A DNA stretch of 16,760 nt from NCBI GenBank assembly GCA_946545675.1, contig CAMNNR010000013.1, positions 1-16,760 on the forward strand. Direction: 5' to 3'. Under the pieces are notes generated by a model. The model saw only the letters and a list, made by a program, of their open reading frames with translations, did no database searches and was not told where the DNA came from. The DNA comes from an uncultured Thermoplasmata archaeon (lineage in GTDB: Archaea > Thermoplasmatota > Thermoplasmata > Methanomassiliicoccales > Methanomethylophilaceae). This document shows positions 7,250 to 13,294 of the stretch, piece after piece. How positions within the stretch are numbered: position 1 is the stretch's first letter; each line of letters starts with the position of its first letter. The position numbers and the translations under genes were made by a program.

Positions 7250-8053
7250 TCATTCCTCCTTCTTCCGGATCAGCTTGAGGGCCTCTTCCGCATCGGTGAC
7301 GCCTCTGCTAGCCGCGAAGGTGAGTAGTTCCTCTGCTTTATTATAATCCCGCTTGACTCCGTCCCCGTCGATGTAGAGGATGCCGAGGTTGAATGCGGCA
7401 TCTAGGTGTTCCTGTTCTGCCGCCTTCTCGTACCATTTCGCGGCCTCCCTACTGTCTTTCGGACAGCCTTTCCCGAGATAGTGCAGGACCCCAAGATTGA
7501 ACTGTGCCTCCGCCAGGCCCTGTTCCGCAGCCAGTGTGTACCATTTCACAGCATCGGCGTAGGATACCGGTACGGATTGACCGTTCTCGTACATCGATGC
7601 GAGATTGAATTGTGCCCCTGCATACCCTGCCTCTGCCGAGCGCTGGAACCATGCGAAAGCTTCTGAATCAGATTGGTCCACTCCCTCTCCATTCAGATAC
7701 ATCAGGGCGAGCTGGTTCTGGGCTTTGGCATGACCGTTCTCCGCCGCATCGCGGTAGTATTCCGCGGCTATCTCCGCGGAGCGTTTCCCAACCGTGCCGA
7801 GGTAGTTGATATTACCCATCTGGAACTGTGCTTCGGGATAGCCCTGTTCGGCGGATTTCCCGATCCAGTTCACCGCACCGTAATCCCCGCGGTTGAGGAG
7901 GATGGTGCCCAGGGATAATTGTGAAACCGGGTTGCCGTTCTCCGCGGATTTCCTGAAGAGCAGTATCGCGGTGTCGATATCGCCTTCGCGGTACATCTTC
8001 ACCGCATCTACGAACAGGGGGTCATCTTTGGCATCGAATCCCAAGGTATCCAC
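7250..8053 (-). CDS. Sel1-repeat protein (5 full repeats plus a short one)
   Basis: A 267-residue Sel1-like repeat protein, middle gene of the operon. A half repeat near residue 25-42 is followed by a shortened unit (about 30 residues) and five full 36-residue units, ending in a charged tail KLIRKKEE. Expected to be a cytoplasmic scaffold or adaptor binding a protein partner; the partner is unknown. The start is GTG at 8053, 5 nt after the previous gene's stop codon; no convincing Shine-Dalgarno is visible, so translation probably depends on coupling. The next in-frame ATG is codon 20, which would cut into the first helix. Confidence 0.85.
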   Translation of the reverse strand: MDTLGFDAKDDPLFVDAVKMYREGDIDTAILLFRKSAENGNPVSQLSLGTILLNRGDYGAVNWIGKSAEQGYPEAQFQMGNINYLGTVGKRSAEIAAEYYRDAAENGHAKAQNQLALMYLNGEGVDQSDSEAFAWFQRSAEAGYAGAQFNLASMYENGQSVPVSYADAVKWYTLAAEQGLAEAQFNLGVLHYLGKGCPKDSREAAKWYEKAAEQEHLDAAFNLGILYIDGDGVKRDYNKAEELLTFAASRGVTDAEEALKLIRKKEE

Positions 8054-8058
8054 CGCCG

Positions 8059-8772
8059 TCAGGCCTGGGCATTCTTGGATTCGATCTCGTCGATGTACTT
8101 CTTGGCGCCTCTGATTCCGTTGTCGTAGGCCAGTTTGAAGTACTTCAGTGCCTCCGCCTCGTCCATCTCGACGCCGTCGCCCTCATAGTAGAGCACAGCG
8201 GTATCCAGCATGGCCTGGCGGTGGCCGAGGTCAGCAGCCTTCTTCACCAGACGGAGGGAGCGTGCGCGATCCATCCTGGTCCCGATCCCGGCATAACAGA
8301 GGCGGGCGAGGCTGTAGGCTGCTTCGGGTATGTCAGCATCCGCCGCCCTCTCGTAGAGGCGGACAGCGGTGACGTAGTCCTGTTCCACCCCGATACCGCG
8401 CTCGTAGAACGAACCGAGGTTGTAGATTGCCTGGGGGTGACCGTTCTCGGCGGCTTTGAGGGTCCATCCGTACGCTTTGTCGGGGGACTTCTGGGTCTTG
8501 TTGCCTTCGGCGTACATGATGCCTACTTCGCTCATGGCCGCGACGTGGCCTTTGCGGGCAGCATGGAGGAACCATTTGAACGCTTCCTTCGGATCCTTCT
8601 TGACCATTATGCCGTGGTAGTAGAACACACCCATGCGGAACATGGCGTCCGGATGCCCGTTCTGTGCCGCGGAGAGGAAAAGTGCGAAGGCGTTCGGAAG
8701 GTCCTTCTGCTGGAAGGCGTTCATTCCCGCCTGGTAGTAGATCTCTGCAGTGTCGGGGTTCGGGGCTGCCAT
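8059..8772 (-). CDS. Sel1-repeat protein (5 repeats), first of a three-gene operon
   Basis: A 237-residue protein with a half repeat (about residues 22-40) and five 36-residue Sel1-like units, then a short charged C terminus. Some repeats lack the usual G-x-G turn (for example GNKTQKS), showing divergence from the consensus. Cytoplasmic, non-enzymatic, probably a protein-binding solenoid. The ATG at 8772 lies about 31 nt from a TATA-like CTATAATA on the same strand, implying a nearly leaderless transcript that also carries the next two Sel1 genes. It is divergent from another Sel1 gene starting at 8855, with 82 bp between the start codons. Confidence 0.88.
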   Translation of the reverse strand: MAAPNPDTAEIYYQAGMNAFQQKDLPNAFALFLSAAQNGHPDAMFRMGVFYYHGIMVKKDPKEAFKWFLHAARKGHVAAMSEVGIMYAEGNKTQKSPDKAYGWTLKAAENGHPQAIYNLGSFYERGIGVEQDYVTAVRLYERAADADIPEAAYSLARLCYAGIGTRMDRARSLRLVKKAADLGHRQAMLDTAVLYYEGDGVEMDEAEALKYFKLAYDNGIRGAKKYIDEIESKNAQA

Positions 8773-8799
8773 GTTATCGTTTCCGCATGGATGTCCAGC

Positions 8800-8807
8800 T
8801 ATTATAG
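8800..8807 (-). promoter_or_regulatory. TATA box of the Sel1 operon
   Basis: Minus-strand CTATAATA centred about 31 nt before the ATG at 8772. The predicted start leaves only a few nucleotides of leader. Confidence 0.5.
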
Positions 8808-8825
8808 GTTCACTCGAACGGCAGG

Positions 8826-8833
8826 CTTATCAA
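8826..8833 (+). promoter_or_regulatory. TATA-like element of the divergent Sel1 gene
   Basis: CTTATCAA centred about 26 nt before the ATG at 8855, the spacing expected of a leaderless archaeal gene. It lies about 20 bp from the oppositely oriented Sel1 promoter, so binding at one may affect the other. Confidence 0.4.
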
Positions 8834-8854
8834 ACCCTTGAGGGATTCGGCATC

Positions 8855-9586
8855 ATGGCATTCCTCGATAACGCGACCTCCCAATCCGCCGATAACGACC
8901 TCAGAGGAGCGTATGCGGAGTTCTCCGAAGGTGCCTATAAGTTGTCGTTCTCTTCTTTCTCGGAGATCGGAGGGGGCGAGGCAGAATATTGTCTGGCATT
9001 CCATCATCTCAACGGGAAGGGCACCAAACGCGACCAGAAGGAGGCATTCAGGCTCTTCAGGGAATCCATGGGTCACGGTTATCTGCCTGCCATCTCGGAG
9101 GTTGCGCAGTGTTACGGATACGCCATCGGCACGTCCATGGACGATGGGGAGGCATTCAGACTGTTCACCGAAGCGGCTGAGGCCGGCGATCCGTACGGGA
9201 TGGCGATGGTCTCGATGATGTATCTGAACGGGGACGGTGTGAAGAAGGATTCCAAGAAGGCCGAGGAGTGGTCCAATCGCTGCGAGGACTCCGGAGACAT
9301 CGAGGAAATCGAAGTGCGGGGGATGGATTACCTCCTCAACGGAAATTACATCCTGGCACGTTTGTATCTCATGCGTTCCGCGGTTATGGGTTCGCCCATA
9401 TCCGCGAAGGTCCTTGCCTGTATGTACGAGCACGGCGTGGGTGTCGCCAGGGACGTGGAAGAGGCCTCGGACTGGGAGGACACTGCCGAATGCAACGGAT
9501 GGGATGAGGTCACCCGCACAGACGTTCTTGATTATGAGGACTGGCTGGGAAAATACATCGAATTGGAAGAACTCGGCGAGGAATGA
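8855..9586 (+). CDS. divergent, acidic Sel1-repeat protein
   Basis: A 243-residue protein with about four Sel1-like units, clearest in residues about 50-150 (for example YLNGDGVKKDSKKAEEW) and near residues 190-215 (YEHGVGVARDVEEA). The unit between these is degenerate, and the C terminus is strongly acidic (KYIELEELGEE). Compared with its four neighbours it is more divergent and the only one on the plus strand. The start at 8855 is preferred to the upstream 8750 because the latter overlaps the start of the opposite gene and the TATA-like element at 8826-8833 points to 8855. It ends directly against the stop codon of the next Sel1 gene, inside an 18-bp palindrome. Role unknown; a protein-binding scaffold is the family expectation. 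Confidence 0.83.
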   Translation: MAFLDNATSQSADNDLRGAYAEFSEGAYKLSFSSFSEIGGGEAEYCLAFHHLNGKGTKRDQKEAFRLFRESMGHGYLPAISEVAQCYGYAIGTSMDDGEAFRLFTEAAEAGDPYGMAMVSMMYLNGDGVKKDSKKAEEWSNRCEDSGDIEEIEVRGMDYLLNGNYILARLYLMRSAVMGSPISAKVLACMYEHGVGVARDVEEASDWEDTAECNGWDEVTRTDVLDYEDWLGKYIELEELGEE

Positions 9587-9595
9587 TCATTCCTC
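9578..9595. repeat. 18-bp perfect palindrome at a stop-to-stop junction
   Basis: GAGGAATGATCATTCCTC reads the same on both strands. It is the last two codons plus stop (Glu-Glu-TGA) of each of two convergent Sel1 genes, with no base between them. It could be a bidirectional termination or pairing site, or a result of both proteins ending Glu-Glu. Confidence 0.7.
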
Positions 9596-10729
9596 TTCGG
9601 GGATGACCTTGGGGATGGGGACATTGAGCTTCCTCAGTTCCTCGACAGCCTCCTCGCATCCGTGCTTGGCGGAGTCGGTGTAGAGTTCGATCGCCTTTTC
9701 CCTGGATGCCGGTCTCCCTTCCCCTTTGAGATACATGTCGCCGAGACTGCATACCGCCAGCCAGTTGCCGCGGTCGGCCGAGTCGGTGTAGAGCTTGAAC
9801 GCCTTGTCGAAGTCCTGTTTAACTCCGCGTCCGTTCTCGAACATGTCCGCCAGATTGCATAACGCTTCCGGGTTGCCCTGATCGGCTGCCTTCTGATACC
9901 ATTTGGCGGCCTCGTCGTAATTCTGTTCGGCACCGGTCCCGAAGTCATATGCCACCGCCAGGCTGAACTGGGCATCGGAGTTTCCGAGCGATGCTGCGAT
10001 CTTGAACCACATGAGGCCGAGTTCGGAATTGGCTTCCACTCCTTCGCCTTCCATGTACATCCTGCCCACGGCCACCTGTGCGTCGAGACTTCCTTTCTTC
10101 GCGGCGTCCAGCCACAGATTGAATGCCTTGGTGGGGTTCTTGGCGACGCCCTCTCCGAAGTAGTAGAGGTTCCCAAGGATGTCCATGGCATCGGCGGATC
10201 CCAGCGAAACCGCCTTCTCGATATAGTTGAGTGCGGTGGTCTCGGATTTCTTCACACCGAGTCCGACACTGTAGAGATGAGCAAGTGCCAGACATGCCTC
10301 CGGGTTGTCCTGGTCCGCAGCCGAACGGTACCAGGATGCGGCCTGGGGATAATCTTGTTGGGTGCCGTAGCCCCCCTCATACATGATACCCAGATGGAGC
10401 TGTCCGAGGGCGTATCCTTCGATGGCGGCCTGCTCGAACAGTGCGAAGGCACGGTCGACGTCTTTGGTGACACCTATGCCGCTGTAGTAGAACCAACCCA
10501 GGTTCACACTGGCTTCGGGCATACCCTGTTCCGCGGCCTCGCTGTAGTATTTGGCAGCCTTCTTCAGGTTCGTCTTGACGCCGTACCCGTTGCTGTACAG
10601 GAGCCCCAGGTTGAACTGTGCCTCGCGCACGCCTTTCCTGGCGAGGCGAGAATAGATCCGGCGAGCTTTGTCCCATTCAGAATTGGAATAGAACTCGTAA
10701 GCCTTCTTCAGTTCTTCGGTGGAGTCCAT
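9587..10729 (-). CDS. long Sel1-repeat protein (9 regular repeats)
   Basis: A 380-residue protein and the most regular of the five. A half repeat (about 18-34) is followed by nine consecutive 36-residue Sel1-like units (about 35-358), with no insertion in any, then a Pro-rich acidic tail (PIPKVIPEEE). This would fold into a long superhelix of about 20 helices with a concave binding face. No signal peptide or membrane segment. The ATG at 10729 is preceded by GAGG at 5 nt, and a TATA-like CTTAAATC lies at 10752-10759, so it probably has its own transcript although the nitroreductase gene on the same strand ends only 39 nt upstream. Partner and pathway unknown. Confidence 0.9.
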   Translation of the reverse strand: MDSTEELKKAYEFYSNSEWDKARRIYSRLARKGVREAQFNLGLLYSNGYGVKTNLKKAAKYYSEAAEQGMPEASVNLGWFYYSGIGVTKDVDRAFALFEQAAIEGYALGQLHLGIMYEGGYGTQQDYPQAASWYRSAADQDNPEACLALAHLYSVGLGVKKSETTALNYIEKAVSLGSADAMDILGNLYYFGEGVAKNPTKAFNLWLDAAKKGSLDAQVAVGRMYMEGEGVEANSELGLMWFKIAASLGNSDAQFSLAVAYDFGTGAEQNYDEAAKWYQKAADQGNPEALCNLADMFENGRGVKQDFDKAFKLYTDSADRGNWLAVCSLGDMYLKGEGRPASREKAIELYTDSAKHGCEEAVEELRKLNVPIPKVIPEEE

Positions 10730-10768
10730 ATATTCCTCTATGGTGGCATCAGATTTAAGACCGCACGC

Positions 10769-11278
10769 TCAGAGTATGGTGGAGAATTCTTCCTTGCCCT
10801 TCCTTTCGCTGTGCCTTGCCGAAGGCGTCCCGTCCTCCGCAGGGTATCCGATGGGGAATAGGGCAGTGATGGTGTAGCCCTTGGTCTCAGGGAAGCGTTC
10901 TTTCACCACTGCAGGGTCGAAATACCCTACCCAGGTCGATTCAAGGCCCTGAGCGGTGACTTCCAGCATGGCCTGCGTCGCCGCGATGGTGGCATCCACA
11001 TCGCCGAACCGCTTGTTATCGAAAGGGCGTACCCAGGCATCGTCGCTGTATCCGAACATGAGGATGCATGTGGAATTGAACGTGTATCTGGTGCAGGCCT
11101 TCATGTCCTCGATCCGGGAGGGACTTTTCACTACCCATACGTGCACCGGCTGGCGGTTGACTGCCGAAGGGGCACATCTCGCCGCCTCTATGATACGGTC
11201 GATCTTCTCCTGTTCCACAGGTTTGTCCGAGAAACTGCGGCAGGAGTACCGGGCTTGCATCGTTCCGAGAATGTCCAT
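10769..11278 (-). CDS. nitroreductase-family flavoprotein
   Basis: A 169-residue FMN-dependent oxidoreductase of the nitroreductase family, short like many archaeal members. The N terminus has the FMN phosphate-binding pattern R10-x-S12-x-R14 (ARYSCRSF) and the APSAVNRQP segment; the C-terminal half has ITALFPIGYPAE, usual for the flavin-binding end of the fold. It acts in the cytosol as a homodimer by family precedent, reducing nitro compounds, quinones or other electrophiles with NAD(P)H; the true substrate is unknown. The start at 11278 is chosen because TTTTATAT at 11301-11308 is 27 nt before it (leaderless) and the longer ORF start at 11329 would overlap the neighbouring gene. The exonuclease gene ends 41 nt upstream. 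Confidence 0.88.
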   Translation of the reverse strand: MDILGTMQARYSCRSFSDKPVEQEKIDRIIEAARCAPSAVNRQPVHVWVVKSPSRIEDMKACTRYTFNSTCILMFGYSDDAWVRPFDNKRFGDVDATIAATQAMLEVTAQGLESTWVGYFDPAVVKERFPETKGYTITALFPIGYPAEDGTPSARHSERKGKEEFSTIL

Positions 11279-11300
11279 ACTGGCAAATTGACCTGTCAGC

Positions 11301-11308
11301 ATATAAAA
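11301..11308 (-). promoter_or_regulatory. TATA box for the nitroreductase gene
   Basis: Minus-strand ATTTTATAT-like element (TTTTATAT at its core), centred 27 nt before the ATG at 11278, so the mRNA is probably leaderless. Confidence 0.55.
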
Positions 11309-11319
11309 CTGGGGCGTAG

Positions 11320-11904
11320 TCAGTCCCATTCGGGGGGAATGTCCGCCTGTCTGCCTTTGACCATACGTTCATAGCAGCGCACGGTGGTCTCCACATCGGC
11401 GGCCGCGCGGTGGGCGGTGGTGACATCCACTCCGAGGTATTCGGCCACGGTCCCGAGACGGTGGTTGGGAAGGCATTTGTTGCATCTCCTGGAGAGGCGC
11501 ATGGTGTCGGTGAAGTCGTTGCCGATGGGCTGGAGTCCGGCCTTCAGTGCACCGTCGTACAGGAAGTTCATGTCGAAGCAGGTGTTGTGGCCGAGGATCA
11601 TATCCTCCCCCACGAAATCGAAGAGTTCGGGAAGTACATCCTCGGGAAGCGGGGCATCGCGGACCATGTCCTTGGTGATCCCGGTGAGGTCGGTGATGAA
11701 CGGGGATACCTTGTTTATGTCGCCGGGGCGGACGAAACTGACCAGGCGGTCGGTGGCCCTACCGCCTTCGACCCTGTACGCGGCGAATTCGATAATCCAG
11801 TCTGCCATGGGTCTGAGACCGGTGGTCTCAAGGTCGATGCATACGTATCTGTCGGGTTCCGCTATGAGGCTCTTTCCCCTGCCGGGGCGCTTGTTCTCTG
11901 CCAA
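11320..11904 (-). CDS. DEDDh 3'-5' exonuclease (DnaQ / Pol III epsilon-like)
   Basis: A 194-residue DnaQ-fold exonuclease. All five metal and catalytic residues are visible: D24 and E26 in ExoI (CIDLETTGL), D111 in ExoII (GHNTCFDMNFL), H165 and D170 in ExoIII (HRAAADVETT), which defines the DEDDh class. It would trim 3' ends of DNA or RNA; no polymerase domain is attached, so a repair or RNA-turnover role is as likely as proofreading. The reading frame starts with TTG at 11904, 5 nt after the stop codon of the MazF-like gene. In-frame stop TAA lies a few codons upstream, and no ATG occurs before the ExoI motif, so TTG is the best start; no Shine-Dalgarno is seen. It is probably translated by coupling from the MazF-like gene. 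Confidence 0.88.
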   Translation of the reverse strand: MAENKRPGRGKSLIAEPDRYVCIDLETTGLRPMADWIIEFAAYRVEGGRATDRLVSFVRPGDINKVSPFITDLTGITKDMVRDAPLPEDVLPELFDFVGEDMILGHNTCFDMNFLYDGALKAGLQPIGNDFTDTMRLSRRCNKCLPNHRLGTVAEYLGVDVTTAHRAAADVETTVRCYERMVKGRQADIPPEWD

Positions 11905-11909
11905 TCGAA

Positions 11910-12248
11910 TCAGTTTCTTGATGTGATTATCTTAGAAATATCTTCGTTGCAGAGACTGCCGAGACGCATCACGAAAGCATTGTTCTGGAGGACCGCAGAG
12001 GAAGTGATGCGCACTGCCGAAGGTCTATCCTGGCCGGCACGGTCCAGGTCTGTGATCAGGACATCCTTGGCCCCCTTGAGGGAGAGGGGTATGATCTCGT
12101 AAACCGAGTAGCCCTGGGGCGTTCTCTTGTCCACAAGCACGGCACATCTCTTCTTGGCACCACCGAAAGCGGCATCAGCAAGCCAGACCTCCCACTGCTT
12201 CGGGGAATTCTGTCTGGATGTTCCTGTAGGCTTGTAGTTCACCTTCAT
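11910..12248 (-). CDS. MazF/PemK-like protein, no antitoxin seen
   Basis: A 112-residue protein with the layout of the MazF/PemK (CcdB-fold) family: an EVWLADAAFGG first strand (20-30), KKRCAVLV (32-39) with Arg34 where family members have the catalytic RP-x-V/L-V segment, a IIPLS segment where most have a PxTS or PITS motif, and a C-terminal MRLGSLCNEDISKI. MazF proteins cut mRNA and are normally paired with a small upstream antitoxin. Here the upstream sequence (12249-12322, then a tRNA) has no ORF, and the downstream partner is an exonuclease. The usual Pro after Arg34 is Cys and the Thr/Ser segment is altered, so activity is uncertain. The start ATG lies 27 nt from TTTTTATG and inside a 17-bp dyad. 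Confidence 0.7.
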   Translation of the reverse strand: MKVNYKPTGTSRQNSPKQWEVWLADAAFGGAKKRCAVLVDKRTPQGYSVYEIIPLSLKGAKDVLITDLDRAGQDRPSAVRITSSAVLQNNAFVMRLGSLCNEDISKIITSRN

Positions 12249-12261
12249 GCATCATGCATGA
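12245..12261. promoter_or_regulatory. 17-bp dyad over the start codon of the MazF-like gene
   Basis: TCATGCAT-C-ATGCATGA: two 8-bp arms around one base. It covers the ATG and lies directly downstream of the TATA element at 12271-12280, so in a leaderless transcript it spans the transcription start. This is where an archaeal repressor would block initiation. Operator function is inference. Confidence 0.4.
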
Positions 12262-12270
12262 GCCTACGGC

Positions 12271-12280
12271 CATAAAAACT
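12271..12280 (-). promoter_or_regulatory. TATA box for the MazF-like gene
   Basis: Minus-strand AGTTTTTATG, centred about 27 nt before the ATG at 12248; predicts a leaderless MazF-like/exonuclease transcript. The remaining part of 12281-12322 holds only a short direct repeat of CGAATCCG. Confidence 0.5.
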
Positions 12281-12322
12281 TATGACGAATCCGCTGCGAA
12301 TCCGAGAATTTTTGAGAAGAAG

Positions 12323-12406
12323 CGCGGAGAGGGAGATTTGAACTCCCGAGGGAAAAATCCCACAAGATTTCCAGTCTTGCGTCTTACCGGGCTGGGCTAT
12401 CTCCGC
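12323..12406 (-). tRNA. tRNA-Ser (anticodon GGA)
   Basis: Complete 84-nt class II tRNA on the minus strand. The acceptor pairs GCGGAGA with TCTCCGC; discriminator is G, as expected for archaeal tRNA-Ser. The anticodon arm is CAAGA-CTGGAAA-TCTTG with anticodon GGA, reading UCC and UCU codons. A long variable arm (GGGA-TTTT-TCCC) and a T arm with loop TTCAAAT follow. The D stem (GCC with GAC) has one mismatch. CCA is not encoded. No intron is visible. Confidence 0.93.
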
Positions 12407-12432
12407 TTGTGAGGCGTCGTATTTGGTTCTTA

Positions 12433-12442
12433 CATAAAAAGG
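12433..12442 (-). promoter_or_regulatory. TATA box for tRNA-Ser
   Basis: Minus-strand CCTTTTTATG, centred about 31 nt before the first base of the tRNA at 12406, in the 48-bp gap after the amidase gene. Confidence 0.5.
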
Positions 12443-12454
12443 TGTTGACGTCTG

Positions 12455-13216
12455 TCAAGACCAGTCTATATCGTCGCGCAGGTCCTGAAGATGATGTCTG
12501 GCACTTCTTGCCGCAGTTATTTCCTCGGAATCTATGTAGGCGAGAACGATGCCCTCGGTGTCCCCCAGTTGATCGATCTTCTGGCCAAGCGGGGAGAAGA
12601 TCGCCGACCCTCCGTAGAATTTACCTGCAGGCCCCATACCGATGTTGTTGCAGAACGCGGTGTACACAGTGTTTTCGAAGGACCTGGCAGGTACCACGGT
12701 CTCCATGGCATTGCGTGATTTCTCTGCGGATGCACTGGCAACAAGAATCAGATCGGCACCTTTCTTCGCATAATGGCGGTGGATCTCCGGGAACATGACG
12801 TCATAGCAGACCTCCAGACCTATCTTCAGGCCCTCCCAGTAGACCATGGTAGGTCTCGAACCCGGTTCGAAGATGCCCTCGTCGTAGGGGGCGAAGTTGG
12901 CCAGATAGAGCTTGTCATACCTGGACTTCGAATCGGGGGTGAAGAAAACCAATGAATTGTATGCCTTTCCGGAACGGATCGTAGGCATGCCGACGGCGAT
13001 AGCGATGCCTTTTTCCTCAGAGATGTCCGCTATGGATTCTTCAGCTTTCGACAAGGCCTCAGCATCGAAACTGCGGCAGCCGTAACTGGTAAGGAAGAGC
13101 TCCGGGAAAAGATAGATCTCAGCATTCGCAGACTCAATCGCCCGGCGGATCGTTTCCACATTCTGGAACACATCCTCAGACGCAGCGTATTGGCATATGG
13201 CCAAACCGACTCCCAT
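12455..13216 (-). CDS. nitrilase-superfamily carbon-nitrogen hydrolase (amidase)
   Basis: A 253-residue protein with the Glu-Lys-Cys triad of the nitrilase superfamily: E39 (FPELFLTSYG), K102 (RYDKLYLANF) and C137 (GLEVCYDVMFPE). It would hydrolyse a C-N amide bond; the substrate is unknown, with omega-amidase, aliphatic amidase or N-carbamoyl hydrolase all possible. The start at 13216 (ATG, MGVGLAICQYA, the usual first strand) is preferred to a TTG at 13261 because a TATA-like GCTTTTTACG at 13237-13246 is 26 nt before it and the extra 15 residues are not family-like. It is divergent from nadE with 78 bp between starts. Glutamine-dependent NAD synthetases carry a nitrilase-type glutaminase domain, so a link with nadE is possible but unproven; the CYD active site looks like a general amidase. 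Confidence 0.88.
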   Translation of the reverse strand: MGVGLAICQYAASEDVFQNVETIRRAIESANAEIYLFPELFLTSYGCRSFDAEALSKAEESIADISEEKGIAIAVGMPTIRSGKAYNSLVFFTPDSKSRYDKLYLANFAPYDEGIFEPGSRPTMVYWEGLKIGLEVCYDVMFPEIHRHYAKKGADLILVASASAEKSRNAMETVVPARSFENTVYTAFCNNIGMGPAGKFYGGSAIFSPLGQKIDQLGDTEGIVLAYIDSEEITAARSARHHLQDLRDDIDWS

Positions 13217-13236
13217 GGGCTCTGAATCGCTGTCTC

Positions 13237-13246
13237 CGTAAAAAGC
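13237..13246 (-). promoter_or_regulatory. TATA-like element for the amidase gene
   Basis: Minus-strand GCTTTTTACG centred about 26 nt before the ATG at 13216; supports the shorter start and a leaderless mRNA. Confidence 0.45.
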
Positions 13247-13264
13247 ATTGACGGGTTGCAAGAC

Positions 13265-13273
13265 TTTTAATTA
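13265..13273 (+). promoter_or_regulatory. TATA box for nadE
   Basis: TTTTAATTA centred 26 nt before the ATG at 13295, so the nadE mRNA should be leaderless. Its 3' end overlaps the inverted repeat at 13270-13293. Confidence 0.55.
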
Positions 13274-13293
13274 CTGATTCCACAATCAGTAAT
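13270..13293. promoter_or_regulatory. perfect inverted repeat between TATA box and nadE start
   Basis: Arms ATTACTGAT (13270-13278) and ATCAGTAAT (13285-13293), 9 of 9 bp complementary, around a 6-nt spacer. It begins inside the TATA box and ends one base before the ATG, covering the predicted transcription start. That position is classic for a repressor operator. The regulator and its signal (for example NAD or a precursor) are unknown. Confidence 0.55.
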
Positions 13294-13294
13294 C

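Noticed and set aside
8750..8854. Upstream start for the plus-strand Sel1 protein
   Set aside because: It would overlap the start of the divergent Sel1 gene and both promoters; the added residues are not Sel1-like and the TATA-like element points to 8855.
6628..10729. CRISPR array or DNA tandem repeat
   Set aside because: The periodicity is at protein level (36-residue Sel1 units); the DNA units are diverged, and no spaced identical repeats are seen.
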